64,000 bases of DNA. Origin: Azolla caroliniana. Its lineage: Eukaryota; Polypodiophyta. The DNA is taken from the NCBI GenBank assembly GCA_043228905.1, contig JBHGNT010000009.1, positions 13,144,001 to 13,208,000 of the forward strand. The letters run 5' to 3'. The notes beneath the pieces are model-generated. The model made no database searches and was not told where the DNA came from. It was given only the letters and a program-made list of their open reading frames with translations. The position numbers were made by a program, and so were the translations under genes. This document shows, piece after piece, positions 12,477 to 21,775 of this stretch (position 1 is the first letter of the stretch; each line of letters opens with the position of its first letter).

Positions 12477-15148
12477 ACTATATAAAATTCTTATTTTCAC
12501 TCACAGAAGCACAAAAAGCAAGCAAACACGTGGTTATTTTTTTGTTTTTGGTTGTAGAGGAATGCAAAAAGGTTCTTGGCTATGCTGACACAAACAGCGA
12601 GTGAAGCACTTCCAGAAGGGATGAATATTCCAGAATCCTTCGAAGAGCTTATTGCTGAAGTTGAGGCCAAGACTTTGGATACACACACTTTTGTATTAAA
12701 ACTCCGAGCCATGGTTTGCCCTCTATCAACTTAAATGTATATATCAAAATTTTATGATGTGTTTAAACTTGACTAATGATACAGTTGTAATAGCAACAAG
12801 CTCAACCAAATGCACATACATGCCTATATCTTTTTGATGATCTTTGTTTCGGGTACATCAGGTTGAGGTATTTGATAAGAGAGCTGAACAAGCAGAGCTT
12901 CAAGCCACATTATACAAACATTTTGCTTCGACAGGCATACCAAATGGTCTACATTGCCTGTCTTTGAGACTAACAACTGAATATACATCTAGTGCAAGGG
13001 CTCGTCGGGAGCTCCCATCACCAGAGTTCATCCCGCATCTTGTAAACAACTCATTTCATCACTTTATCCTCGCAACTGACAACGTCCTTGCAGCATCTGT
13101 TGTGGCGTCATCTACAGTAAGGAATGCGAAAGAGCCATGGAACATTGTGATTCATGTCATCACCGATAGGAAGACATATGCAGCAATGCATGCATGGTTT
13201 GCACTCCATCCATTCCCCCCGGCTGTTGTAGAAGTGAAAGGTGTTCATCAGTTTGGTTGTCTCACGAAGGACCATGTTGCTGTTCTTGAGGTCTTAGAAA
13301 CACATCGCAATGTGTTGTCCTACTACCATGCACATCATAGCATCAGCACAGATCTTAACGTTACGCCCAGACTATTGGCTTCCCAACTGCAGGCCCGAAG
13401 TCCTACATACATATCGGTTTTGAATCATCTACGGCTATATCTTCCAGAGGTAATACAATGATTATCATCAATGTCTAGAAGGAAATAATAATGTATTGGG
13501 ATGGTGCAATAATTGTTGAGATTAAATTAATTTCGGCTATTTTTACAAGGTACGTTCTGTGACACTGATATTCATAATGGATAACATGGATATGTTAATC
13601 AGCCTCGGGTTCAGGGGTGAACTTTGTGGTGTGAACGTTGATATTGTAGATACAAGAGAGCTAGGGCAGTTTGTAACATTAGATCAATTTTGATTCAATA
13701 TTGGTTTTGTTCAGCAATTTGGAATATTGCCAAATTATTAACTCTCAACCAATAAGAAAGAGGATACCGTAAGGGAATGTTTGGGGTAACTTTACAGGAG
13801 AAAGGTCATAACTTTTACACAAGTCCACATTGAGATATCCTTGTTGTTTTGCATTTTCTGACACTTAACTTCCCAATGATAGGGTTTTGGAAACATTGAT
13901 CTACACCTCTAGGTCTTCACAATTGTTAAGCTCTAAACCCTAAAACCTAAACCTGCTGTACAACTGCCATGTAATGTCCATGATAGGAAAAATTTAGGCT
14001 CGAAATTGGGCCCATGACAGGTGTATTAATTATAACCAGATATGAAAATTTTAGACAAAATTGGGGCCATGCCAGGAGTACGACAACGTGAAATAAGAAT
14101 GATTATGGTTGATTCACCTGATAGTGTAGGTGCCGGTATGGATATGTTCAGGGATGTAAGATGCATGCTTAATGTAATAGTTTGCTCTTCATTGTCAGTG
14201 TTTTGCAACAAGAGTGGAACTATTAACTTAAGATAGGTGATGCATCCCTCATAATAGAGAGAGGGATATGTTTTTGCCCAGACGTCTAGCTGGGTTTAGC
14301 CTATTATTTATTGGATGATTTAGGAAATGCCATTTTAAACTAATATATTATTCTCATTAACATTACAGCTTTTTCCAGAGTTGAAGAGAGTAGTGTTTTT
14401 GGATGATGATGTGGTTGTCCAACAAGACCTCTCGCTGGTCTGGGATATAGACATGAAAGGAAAGGTGAATGGAGCAGTTGAGACATGTAGAGGTAATGAT
14501 GCCCGGGTTATGTCCAAAAAGTTCAAGAACTATCTCAATTTCTCAAACCCAAGTATCGCGAACAAGTTTGATCCCGAAAAGTGTGCTTGGGCATATGGCA
14601 TGAATATCTTTGATCTTGAAGCATGGAGAAAGTCTAACATCACTCAAATCTATCATCACTGGGTGAAAAAGGTAAAAAGCCCTGATGCAAGATATAGTTG
14701 TGACACGTTATTGAACTTTTCTTTTTGTCCTATTTATTCATTGATGAGTTGTGTAGAAAGAACCTTATTTTTTTTATCTTATGGAAAATCAAAATGGTAT
14801 CACTGTCGAGAAGTAATAAATACAATTCACAAACTCTAATAGATTTGTTGTATATTTTTGTAGAATATTGATTCAAACCTTACATTGTGGAGGCTCGGTA
14901 CCCTTCCGCCGTCTTTGATTGCGTTTGATGGCTACGTGCACCCCATTGATCCCTCTTTGCATATGTTGGGGTTAGGATACCAACATGAAACAAATATTGA
15001 TGATGCCAGGCGTGCTGCTGTGATTCATTATAATGGCCAAGCAAAGCCTTGGTTAGAGATTGGGTTCTCAAAGTTAAAGCCATTATGGACAAAATATATT
15101 GACTATGAGAACGAGTTCATTCGACATTGTAATATTCTTGAACCTTAA
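2702..15148 (+). CDS. GAUT13/14-like: GAUT13/14-like galacturonosyltransferase, six exons
   Basis: Family GT8 enzyme of pectin synthesis. Known relatives are Golgi type II membrane proteins that transfer galacturonic acid from UDP-GalA to homogalacturonan. Exons: 2702-2906, 12349-12401, 12558-12713, 12862-13449, 14369-14671, 14864-15148. All junctions are GT/AG and the phases close, giving 529 residues, close to the usual length of about 530. Seen in the protein: an N-terminal membrane anchor (about residues 34-60, LFFYSFFLLVLVAPFLF), a stem, the DDD metal/UDP site at residues 346-348 (VVFLDDDVVVQ), and the C-terminal HYNGQAKPW motif near residue 490. The first ATG is chosen because MQVHI...TISS matches the family N terminus. 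No stops or frameshifts were seen, so the gene looks functional despite a 9.4-kb first intron holding a Copia element on the opposite strand. GAUT12 is a less likely assignment. Confidence 0.93.
2907..6694 (+). other. GAUT intron 1, left part
   Basis: Non-coding. It contains the inverted copy of the leader at 4456-4516. From about 6430 it holds degenerate tandem units with a GAGGCATTCCAAAGTG core, the same units that resume at 11046 on the far side of the Copia insertion. Nothing else was recognised; the short open frames show no conserved features. Confidence 0.6.
4456..4516 (-). repeat. Inverted 61-bp copy of the GAUT leader
   Basis: The exact reverse complement of 2428-2488 over 61 bases, including the distinctive CGTCGCCGGTGTGTCATC core. 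It lies inside intron 1, about 2 kb from the original, in opposite orientation. The primary transcript could fold the two together. No terminal repeats or target duplication explain how the copy arrived. Confidence 0.9.
6695..7147 (-). repeat. 3' LTR of intron Copia
   Basis: 453 bp. It contains a 30-bp-scale insertion relative to the other LTR near the boundary of an AAAGCATTGCAGATTCTAGA duplication (about 7002-7050). It ends CCAACA directly before the truncated pol. Confidence 0.88.
7148..7786 (-). pseudogene. Copia RT, N-terminal half (truncated)
   Basis: Reading on the minus strand: WKAAMEVEIDSIERNHTWELVP, then VGLKWIFKTKYHVDGT, KARLVAKGYSQVKGVDYEETFAP and FQMDVKSACLNCDL, the standard opening of Copia RT. 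The frame leaves the family after YADNNLYVFF, before the catalytic YxDD box, and runs into the LTR. RNase H is missing. This is an internal deletion of the 3' part of pol. Confidence 0.85.
7844..8332 (-). pseudogene. Copia integrase C-terminal/linker region
   Basis: Continues the pol frame beyond the stop at the start of the upstream ORF: a VFGCDAYVHISNHKR-type segment and MLWDLESKSLVISRDVHFVESQ, typical of the integrase C-terminal region before RT, followed by a serine/proline-rich linker. It is separated from gag-integrase by an in-frame TAA at about 8333 and from RT by further breaks. Confidence 0.75.
8333..10366 (-). CDS. Copia gag-protease-integrase ORF
   Basis: 677 codons. In order: a gag (UBN2-type) N terminus from MASHAMIVSS, a CCHC knuckle (CHYCGYKVHIQPDC, about residue 250), the aspartic protease motif WLVDSGATSHMT (about 325), a GAG-preintegrase motif (LWHARFGHLNYDSL), and the integrase core with LVHMDLCGPM, IRSDNGGEF and NGVVERKNRT. 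It is intact up to the stop in the integrase C terminus. It lies inside the GAUT intron on the opposite strand. Confidence 0.93.
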   Translation of the reverse strand: MASHAMIVSSTIPQLPKESILDGNNYLDRELQIKTLLQYHRLWNLVNGSDKKPPVTSSSSTKSVVGSSNAEIEAWLDKDSRAHAFLMFNIKPSIARQFQDTDEETANELWTSIKKTYHRANHAQMIAIENQLANLKIHDTPNIMDKITQFVTLQKELVSLGSKSTEVEFVHRLMIKLPESFSAFCDTISLLPNTPDMNTFLGDRATRKKSAQTSNETLLHSTSKGKWKQNGNSYNKPNPRPPNKPAYKELPCHYCGYKVHIQPDCQKKKRDNAKNSSSTENQPTSKSNSAYSVHSAKETVFLGIEEHTSHLSGPTTSTIDEWLVDSGATSHMTYDKSILHNVKPNSSQISIGYAPSIEASCVGNVFLNNSSNEEPVILQDVLQVPRISANLLSVYQITKQGYGVYFDSSVLDVIDTNNLQIVASDTQEGGLYCLKSSHSPLEKSKSHLLQGSHALVAQEDPTLWHARFGHLNYDSLQKLSSSQLVEGLPIFKTPNTPCVACLHGKQHQEPFPHETTHYATSILELVHMDLCGPMKTTTLGGARYFMLIIDDFSHKVWVYFLVEKSQAFTKFQEWVALVENETSKKIQKIRSDNGGEFISQAFHRFCSQRAIAHQFSTPNTPQQNGVVERKNRTIQEMARTMLPQFDLPLSFWGEVVNTAVYIINCCPTKVVAGMTPT
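10628..11045 (-). repeat. 5' LTR of intron Copia
   Basis: 418 bp, near-identical to 6695-7147 apart from small indels. The primer-binding site lies immediately outside its left edge (10621-10627, reverse complement TGGTATC). Confidence 0.9.
11046..12348 (+). other. GAUT intron 1, right part
   Basis: Non-coding. 11046-11500 continues the degenerate tandem units (about 100 bp each, core GAGGCATTCCAAAGTGG, with TAGGAATTC and AAAGCTAGTAC sub-motifs) that the Copia element interrupted. The rest is AT-rich with nothing recognised until the acceptor at 12348. Confidence 0.6.
12349..12401 (+). CDS. GAUT exon 2
   Basis: 53 bp, encoding the CFGRRWGP segment of the luminal stem. Acceptor TTTGCTAG, donor GTGAGT. 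The codon split at the exon 1 junction closes the frame. Confidence 0.85.
12432..12473. repeat. (AT)n microsatellite in GAUT intron 2
   Basis: About 20 uninterrupted AT units in the short second intron (12402-12557), 80 bp before the exon 3 acceptor. Confidence 0.9.
12558..12713 (+). CDS. GAUT exon 3
   Basis: 52 codons in phase 0, encoding the stem segment ending LKLRAM that is conserved among GAUT proteins. Acceptor TTGTAG, donor GTTTGC. Confidence 0.9.
12862..13449 (+). CDS. GAUT exon 4 (start of GT8 domain)
   Basis: 196 codons. Contains HCLSLRLTTEY, RRELPSPEF, HHFILATDNVLAASVV, VIHVITDRKTYAAMHAWF and SPTYISVLNHLRLYLPE, which form the nucleotide-binding half of the GT8 fold. Acceptor CATCAG, donor GTAATA. 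Confidence 0.93.
13450..14368 (+). other. GAUT intron 4
   Basis: Non-coding. 13935-13944 carries a telomere-like AAACCCTAAA box. 13986-14080 holds two imperfect copies of a roughly 50-bp unit containing AAATTGGG(G)CCATG. No gene was seen. Confidence 0.6.
14369..14671 (+). CDS. GAUT exon 5 (DDD catalytic motif)
   Basis: 101 codons holding VVFLDDDVVVQ (metal and UDP binding), NGAVETC and CAWAYGMNIFDLEAWR. Acceptor CATTACAG, donor GTAAAA. Confidence 0.93.
14864..15148 (+). CDS. GAUT exon 6 (C terminus)
   Basis: 94 codons plus TAA. Contains LTLWRLGTLPP, HMLGLGYQ and HYNGQAKPWLEIG, and ends in a CNILEP tail as in GAUT13/14. Confidence 0.93.
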   Translation, partial: NIDSNLTLWRLGTLPPSLIAFDGYVHPIDPSLHMLGLGYQHETNIDDARRAAVIHYNGQAKPWLEIGFSKLKPLWTKYIDYENEFIRHCNILEP

Positions 15149-16683
15149 AAACCATATATTCATTCCTAAACCATTCTTTTTTCTTTGGCTGATACGATGG
15201 AAAACACTCGATGCATATAAGGTCTTCTCTATCGTTCATTTATTCTTTATCTGAATCTCCTTTATCAATCATAGAGAAGACATCACTTATTTGCACGGTT
15301 TTGAGCATTCAAATGGAGGAGACAAAAAAGGGTTGTAATATGAGCATTTGTCATACCAAATTGTATAAAAAAAGTGCGCCAGTTAATTTAGGTTTTTCCA
15401 GGATAGATTAAGGGTGGTTCTCTATTCATTTCGTAAAGCTTTGCAGAGTATCACTTATTCTTTAGAGAATCTTTTTTTTTTTTACTGTTTTTTTTGTACT
15501 TGATGTGGTTTCTATGCAAAAAAACAAGTGAACATAGAAACACATGCGTGATATTCATGATATTCCATGTGTGATATTCTCAATATTCGAGAATATGAAA
15601 TGGCCCCAAGAATATTATAAAACCATTCGTTTTGTAAAATAAATATAAAAAATAATAATTAATTTATTTTTTGAAAAAATAAAAAAGATTTAATTCATTA
15701 CAAAAAGAACAATCATTCATTAATATATTATAAAAATATGATTAATATTAAGTCTCCTTTATAGTGTCAAATAAAAAAAGGTGGAGTTTATGAACCTTTA
15801 TTTTATTTTATTTTATTTATTTATTATTAAAAAAATGAAATTTTTTATATTTATTATAGAAATATGATTAGTGTGAATTCACATTTTTAACGTTAGCTTA
15901 AAAATATTCATAAAATTTGGGAGAATAAGAAGTGGAGAATTAATGAAACTTTATTTTATTTTATTTATTTATTAAAAATAAAACGAATACTTTTACATTT
16001 ATTATAAAAACTTTATTAGTGTAAAGTCCCTTTTTTTATATCTAGGAAACTAAAAAGGAGGGAGTTTATGAACTTTATTATTATTATTTTAAACAAATGC
16101 GTTTTGTATGCATTTGTTTGGAACCCCCATGAATGCGAATATGTCAATCTATGCAAGTGAATTAGACTCCACCATAATTGAGTAAAACAATGAATGAATA
16201 TGTCTTGTTATTCATTGAATTTAGGTATGCAATGTTAGTCTCCCAACCCTCTCGAAACCTTGACATTTTGAACCCATGTTAAATTAGGGCTACGATTTTG
16301 ATATCCTTTGATACTTGTTGAATACAAAGTATGGCTTTTAGTGCATTTATAATAAGAGCTATGTAAATGTGTTATATCCATGTATAAGATAAATGGACCA
16401 ACTCAATTGATATCCAATAAGAAATGCAAATGCAATACCATCTAAGATATAACATTTCATCTGTATTTGATGCTTATAATTGGTTAATGTTCTTGGTTTG
16501 CCAGAATAATAATAATAATCAAAGCATTGATCGTAGTGGTGAAAGCTAAGGCCGCACCACCGGTGTCTTAAGACGGCAACCTTCCAACGTAATGTCTCTT
16601 ATGAGGGTAGTTATGCCTCCTATTTATACCTCTTCCTAAGCCCCTTCAATAGATGTGCCTTTTTAAAAGACTCTCCATTCATT
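15149..16683. other. AT-rich region downstream of the GAUT gene
   Basis: Contains the 3' untranslated region. About 15715-16095 holds three imperfect tandem copies (roughly 115-150 bp) built around AACTTTATTTTATTTTATTT followed by ATTTATTATAAAAA and ATTAGTGT. No gene was seen. Confidence 0.6.
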
Positions 16684-17317
16684 GATTGTCAAGATCATGA
16701 AAGTGCGGGCACACTTTCTAACATTAGTGAACATACCCTTTACTAATGCAAATATTAGTGACCTTTCCTCATTTACATTATGTGTGCATAGCACATTATA
16801 AAGCTTATTTTTGCAAAAAGGGGACTTTCTTGTTAAAACTAGTTCTTGATTTATTATATTATTGAGTAAGATAAGCCCTAATCCCTTATTTAATTGTTTG
16901 AGTGCCATCGTGATGAAAGAGAGAGAGAGGGTGAATCATAGTGTTAGGCAGAGGAAGAAATAGGTCTCCAGCTCCAACAAACCCCTAGTTCCAACGAACC
17001 TCCAATTCAAATGAGCCTCTTGATCCAAAGAGCCTTCAAATCAAATGAACCTCTAATTGGAAAGAGCCTTTGATTCAAACGATCCTCCAACTCCAAAGAG
17101 CCTCCAATTCTGGTGGCCCTCGATTCTAGTGAGCATCCGATTCTAACAAGCCCTCAATTCTAGCAAGCCTCTAATCCTAGTGTCAAGCCTATGATCGTAG
17201 CAAGCCCTCGTTATTAGCGAACACTCGATTCTAGCGAACCTTCGATCCTAGTGAGCCATTGATTCTAGTGAGCCCCCAATGGTGTTGAGCTCCTTATGTG
17301 AAGGAGCCCTCGATTTT
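16684..17317 (-). repeat. Pseudo-LTR, left copy
   Basis: 634 bp. Right of 16925 it consists of about 20 degenerate units of the form GAGCC(T/C)(T/C)(C/T)GATTC(T/C)AG, a minisatellite inside the terminal repeat. A 75-codon minus-strand frame (MALKQLNKGLGLIL...) is identical in both copies. Confidence 0.9.
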
Positions 17318-18423
17318 TTAAGATTGCTTAAAGTGTGCGGCACTTCATTGGGGGTTGTTTGGGGTGGACTCAAGTTTAGATCTTATTTGTATGTCTAAAC
17401 ATAAGTAGTGATATAGTTTTAGAAGAATAGAAAAGTGAGGGCGTGGGTGGGGGTTAGGGGAGTGTAGCTTATTGAAGTTATCAAAAGTATTTAAACCTAA
17501 TCAAAGCTTTTAGAACATATTAAAGATCATTGGGATAACTTAAGTTATTAGACACCAATAAAGTACTATTAAAACACCAATATAGAGTATTATTAAAACG
17601 GGACCACACGCTTAGATGAATGGGAGTTGTTTAAACACACGCTTAAGCAAACACTTAAAAGAAAGATTATTATAAAAAAAATAAAAATATAAATAGAAAA
17701 GAGAGATTGAGATTAAAAAATGATTATGGTTAAGAAGGGATTATGATTAAGGGGGAAGGGGTTGCTAAACAAAGTACTTAAACGAATGTTTAAACAAATA
17801 TTTAGATAAGAAAACACTTGGGCAAACACTTAACGCAAGGTTATGATTAAAAGAGAAGGGAGGGATTATGGTTAAAGAAAAGGGGTCATGGTTGAGAAGA
17901 GAATGATTATGATTAAGAGAGGAGAATACTTAAACAAATGTTTAAACAAAAAGTTAAACCTAAAAATGATTGAACAAGTACTTAAAAAAAGGGGTTAAAC
18001 AAGTACGTAATAAAAATGATTATTAAAAAAGTACTTAATAGAAAATGATTAAATAAATACTTAAAAACTTAAGACAAAAAAAAAAATTTGATAAAAAAGT
18101 GATTAAACAAGTACTTAATAAAAATTTATTAAATAAGTACTTAAGAACTTAAGACAAAAAATTAGATAAGAGCAACACATAGAAGGAAAGAAAGTTTTAC
18201 TATCATAAGGCAACGATCGACAAATGCATTTCGCCTCGATGGAGGCTCTTCAGTGCCCGATGTACAAATGATGAAAACTAAGCCTACTAGGTTGCTCTTT
18301 TTATAGGGAGAGGGAGGAGAGTCCTTTGTATGTGGGGCATACAAAAGTGTGTACAAAGGGAAGGTAAAAGAGTGTACACAAGACTTTAGGTGGGGGTTAA
18401 GAGGGGTGAGAGTACATAAAACA
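17318..18423 (-). other. 3' untranslated region of the Penelope-like element
   Basis: Purine-rich and AT-rich. It is dominated by loosely repeated AAACAAGTACTTAATAAAAA and TGATTA(T)GGTTAAGA segments between 17640 and 18160. No ORF of interest. Confidence 0.6.
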
Positions 18424-20154
18424 TTAGGTGGGGGGAAAGGATGCGTGTACTCGGTGGTTTCTTAGTTTTTTACCATTTAGCCAACACGTGAGAGGGGGTG
18501 TAAGGGAACTGTATTGTGGTTGTCCTAGAAGGGGTTTAAGTTTGTTTCTCACGAGCGCTCCGATTTGGAGTTTTTTGATACATGGGGAGTAACGAAGCTT
18601 AAAAACAATGGGTGGAGGTTTTTTGTTGTTGGGTTGGTTAGAGAGTAGTTGGTTTCGTGTGGAGTAGGGGACGGTCGAAAAACACTTGAGTAGGAACTTC
18701 GATGGGTAGCCCCTAGCTCTTAGGCGGTCGTAGAACTTTTTGCGTAGTTCCATGTAGCCATTTTCCGAGCTCTCCCGGATAGCATACCGTTTTAGTTCTC
18801 CCGTGATGAAGCCCTTTTTGTGTGCTATGGGGTGCGAGGATTTCCACGGGAGGTACATGTAGGCATTGAGAGGTTTTTGGTGGCATGCGGTGTCAAGGAT
18901 GTCGAATTCTTTAAAGTATGGGCCTTTGAAGAAGACGACGTCCAGGATGGTGATCTCTTTAGGGGAGGTTGTTGATTCAATACGGATGTGTTGTTGTAGA
19001 GGCACGCCGTATTGGTGTAAGGTGTGAAGTGTATCGGGGGAACCTTCCCAAACTCCTATGGCATCATCGATGTAGCGTTTGTAGTAGAGTAGTTGCGGTG
19101 TTTGGAAAGCTAGGTTGTCGTCCTCTAGCTGTGAAAGAAACAAGCAAGCGTAAACAACGGCAAAATTACTACCCATCGCGGTGCCTTTAATTTGCAACCA
19201 AAAAGCATTATTAAAGGAGAGAAAATTGTTTCTAAGTATAAGTTCGGCAACACTCATAATGATTTTGGTTTTGTGTGGTGGGAAATGATGTGAAATAGAT
19301 TTTTTAAAAACCAATAGACCTTCTGTGGTAGGTATACTGGGATATAGTGACACTACGTCAAAAGAAAACAACGTGCAAGTTTTGGGGAAGGTGTGGTGTG
19401 CTAGGTCCTTAACAAGTGTTAAGGAGTCTTTGAGGTGTTGTTTTTTAGACAATAAGACAAGATGTAGTAGATGGTGTAGCCATTTAGAGGCTCTTTCGAA
19501 AACATAATTGTTGTAGGCGCAAATAGGGCGTCCTACAACAATGGGCTTGTGGATTTTGGGGATGATGTAGAAACGACATATCCTGAAACCATGTTTGGGT
19601 TTCTGAAGGAGGAATCTAATTTCCTCATTGGAGAGGTGGGGGGAAGCTTTCAGACATAGGTGTTCAAGTCGACTGTGGAGAGTTTCTAGGGGGACGTCTT
19701 TGACGGGGGTGTAAGTGTTTTTGTCGTTGAGCTGTCTAAGGCATTCGTTAAGGTACCAATCCTTAGAGAGAATGCACGTGCCTAGATTTTTATCCGCGGG
19801 TTTAATAACTATGTCTTGATTGTTTTTGAGATTATGTAGTGCAGTTCTAAAGTTCCTATGAGGGCGAGGTTGGATGGTGGGTGGGGAGGGGAGGGCAGAG
19901 GTGATAGATGTGATGGTTTGTGTGATTTTTGGCACGGCTGGGGGATTCCAACTGGGGTTCGGTATTCTAAATGGAGAGATAATGTTAGTAGAGTTTCTAA
20001 AGAAATATTTGAGGCGGTAAGTTCTATCCAAGGATACAACGACATCTATCAATTGTTGTTTTCTAATAGGTTGGGGTGGGGGAATAAAGTCTAGACCTAA
20101 GCTTAGAAGTTTGAGTTGGGGTGGAGGAAGGTGGAAAGAGGAAAGGTTGTGCAA
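18424..20154 (-). CDS. Penelope-family reverse transcriptase
   Basis: 576 codons, uninterrupted. Motifs in order: DIVIKPADKN (about residues 114-123), FYIIPKIHKP (195-204), FSFDVVSLYPSIP with the first catalytic Asp at 266, IKGTAMGSNFA (322-332), RYIDD catalytic box (360-364), the LDVVFF region, and YLPWKSSHPIAHKKGFITGELKRYAIR followed by RARGYP, all Penelope RT hallmarks. The protein ends near LRNHRVHASFPP. No CxxC linker or GIY-YIG endonuclease follows, unlike canonical Penelope proteins. Endonuclease-lacking Penelope elements (Athena/Coprina type) are known from several eukaryotes, including a lycophyte. The intact frame and near-identical flanking repeats suggest recent activity. Confidence 0.9.
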   Translation of the reverse strand: MHNLSSFHLPPPQLKLLSLGLDFIPPPQPIRKQQLIDVVVSLDRTYRLKYFFRNSTNIISPFRIPNPSWNPPAVPKITQTITSITSALPSPPTIQPRPHRNFRTALHNLKNNQDIVIKPADKNLGTCILSKDWYLNECLRQLNDKNTYTPVKDVPLETLHSRLEHLCLKASPHLSNEEIRFLLQKPKHGFRICRFYIIPKIHKPIVVGRPICAYNNYVFERASKWLHHLLHLVLLSKKQHLKDSLTLVKDLAHHTFPKTCTLFSFDVVSLYPSIPTTEGLLVFKKSISHHFPPHKTKIIMSVAELILRNNFLSFNNAFWLQIKGTAMGSNFAVVYACLFLSQLEDDNLAFQTPQLLYYKRYIDDAIGVWEGSPDTLHTLHQYGVPLQQHIRIESTTSPKEITILDVVFFKGPYFKEFDILDTACHQKPLNAYMYLPWKSSHPIAHKKGFITGELKRYAIRESSENGYMELRKKFYDRLRARGYPSKFLLKCFSTVPYSTRNQLLSNQPNNKKPPPIVFKLRYSPCIKKLQIGALVRNKLKPLLGQPQYSSLTPPLTCWLNGKKLRNHRVHASFPPT

Positions 20155-20293
20155 TGAGTGATTAGTGATCCTATTCTCGAGCTGGGAGGGTGTTTGCCTT
20201 CCCAGTAAAATGTGGAGGTAGGTTAACGGTTGAAGAAGCGGGAGCCAATGTAATTTTCTAAGTCTACCCCTACATATTTTCCTGGTAGAGGAT

Positions 20294-21109
20294 TTAGTTT
20301 CGGTCCCGTGGTGCGTGTGTTGGGTGCGCCTTGCGGGACTGGGGGCCGGGGATGAGGAGTAGGTCGTTTGACTGGGGGCCGGGGCGGGGGTAAGGCGTGG
20401 GTCGTGGAATTGGGGGTCGAGGGACTGGGGGTCGAGGGACTGGGGGTCGAGGAACTGAGGGTCGAGGATAGGACCGTGTGGTGGGTTTGATGGTCTCGAA
20501 GTGAGACATTGATTGTTTCATAGGTGGGGGTAGGGAGGTAGGTGGTGGTACATTCATCGGGACAAATATAGGGTACGTGGGGGGTATGGGATGTGTGGGT
20601 GGTACGGGATAAGCATAGCTTTGTCCATAACTTGGGATAAAGGACTGGGTCCTTAAGAAGGAGGTGGGGGCAGTGGGGGATGAATTTGATGCTTTGTGTG
20701 TCCTTGTGCCCCCGTTTTTTGTCGGGGGCATAGCCGTGTTTTTTGGATGTGTGTTGGGGTTTTCCTTATTAATTTTCTCTAGGAACGGTTTAAGGTAATT
20801 GTCTACTTGATTCTTGATCTTTTTTAGCCCATCATCTATTAGAGTATTTATTGTTTTTTCTTTGCCCATCGTCATGGATTTCGAGACGATGGCGTCATGG
20901 GCTGATTTATTAGCCACTTTAGTTTTAGCTTCTAAGGAAATCTGTATGCTAAATTCTAAGGTGGCTTGCTCTAGGTGGCTATTAAATTTAGCAAAAGTTT
21001 CATTTTTCCAATGTTGGAGTTTTTCCTCCCATTGGTGTGATGTGACAAGGTTGTGCAATGGGATATCCGAGAGCATTGATACAATGTCTTGGAGTCTTTG
21101 CTCAACCAT
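20294..21109 (-). CDS. Penelope-like element ORF1b: coiled-coil and proline-rich protein
   Basis: 271 codons upstream of RT in the same orientation. The N-terminal half is helical and charged (MVEQRLQDIVSMLSD... QVDNYLKPFLEKINKE), possibly a coiled coil. The C-terminal half is proline-rich with tandem RPPVPRP units (about residues 225-250). The open frame extends upstream of this ATG to about 21200, just short of a stop. An RNA-binding or structural role is a guess from position. It could be the second half of a single ORF1. Confidence 0.65.
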   Translation of the reverse strand: MVEQRLQDIVSMLSDIPLHNLVTSHQWEEKLQHWKNETFAKFNSHLEQATLEFSIQISLEAKTKVANKSAHDAIVSKSMTMGKEKTINTLIDDGLKKIKNQVDNYLKPFLEKINKENPNTHPKNTAMPPTKNGGTRTHKASNSSPTAPTSFLRTQSFIPSYGQSYAYPVPPTHPIPPTYPIFVPMNVPPPTSLPPPMKQSMSHFETIKPTTRSYPRPSVPRPPVPRPPVPRPPIPRPTPYPRPGPQSNDLLLIPGPQSRKAHPTHAPRDRN

Positions 21110-21213
21110 GGTGGGGAACTTGTTGATAGTTTCAGTAAAACTAATAGCTAGGGTTTTTTGGGCCTCTATTAACCCTAAGGTGCAATTTTTTCTATATTCT
21201 GCAGTGAGATCAT

Positions 21214-21735
21214 TTAATTTTTATTGAGGATATTTTGTGCATTTTCATTATTTATCATTACCCTAGGAGGGTTAATGCGCAAGGAGTTAGGGATGAAGTT
21301 CTCCTTGAGATCGGTTTCATATTTATGGAGTACATCTTGGGCTCTATGGCGTTTAGACAAGAGTTCTTTATATTCTAATACGGAGCCTTGGCAAATGGTG
21401 TCAAAGTGGATGGGAATAGGTAAGTTTTCTAAAGAGTTGTGTGCCTCGAGGGGTGGGTTTGAGTTTTCTATGCTAGTTTTTCCCTTTTCTTGTGTGTTTG
21501 GGGTTGTTATTTTCCTTTTACCTTTGTCTTGTGGACGCGGGTTTGTGTGGGTGTGGTGGTCGCTAGAGGACACATGGGCGTGTTCAAAAAGAGATTTTGT
21601 TATTGTAGGCATGCAGAGGGGATCTCCACCACCCCATTCTAGGGGAGGTGAGCTAAAGGTATACAACAATTTCTGAAAGAAGATGACCTTCTTTGCGGGC
21701 GAGAGTTTGGTGATGAATTCTTTATAACCTTCCAT
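21214..21735 (-). CDS. Penelope-like element ORF1a
   Basis: 173 codons beginning MEGYKEFITKLSPAKKVIFFQKLLYTF, directly inside the 5' pseudo-LTR. No known domain was recognised. It has a hydrophilic middle and a helical C terminus (EYKELLSKRHRAQDVLHKYETDLKE). It stops at a run of A residues (about 21215-21225) where a -1 shift would lead into ORF1b. Either programmed frameshifting or a 1-bp mutation would explain the split. Confidence 0.6.
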   Translation of the reverse strand: MEGYKEFITKLSPAKKVIFFQKLLYTFSSPPLEWGGGDPLCMPTITKSLFEHAHVSSSDHHTHTNPRPQDKGKRKITTPNTQEKGKTSIENSNPPLEAHNSLENLPIPIHFDTICQGSVLEYKELLSKRHRAQDVLHKYETDLKENFIPNSLRINPPRVMINNENAQNILNKN

Positions 21736-21775
21736 TTTAAGGTCTTCTAAGTTTTCTATGAGTGAACTAAAGGGA

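Noticed and set aside
13935-13944. Interstitial telomere array linked to the Penelope-like element
   Set aside because: Only one AAACCCTAAA-like box, inside a GAUT intron and 2.7 kb from the element. No telomere repeats flank the element itself.
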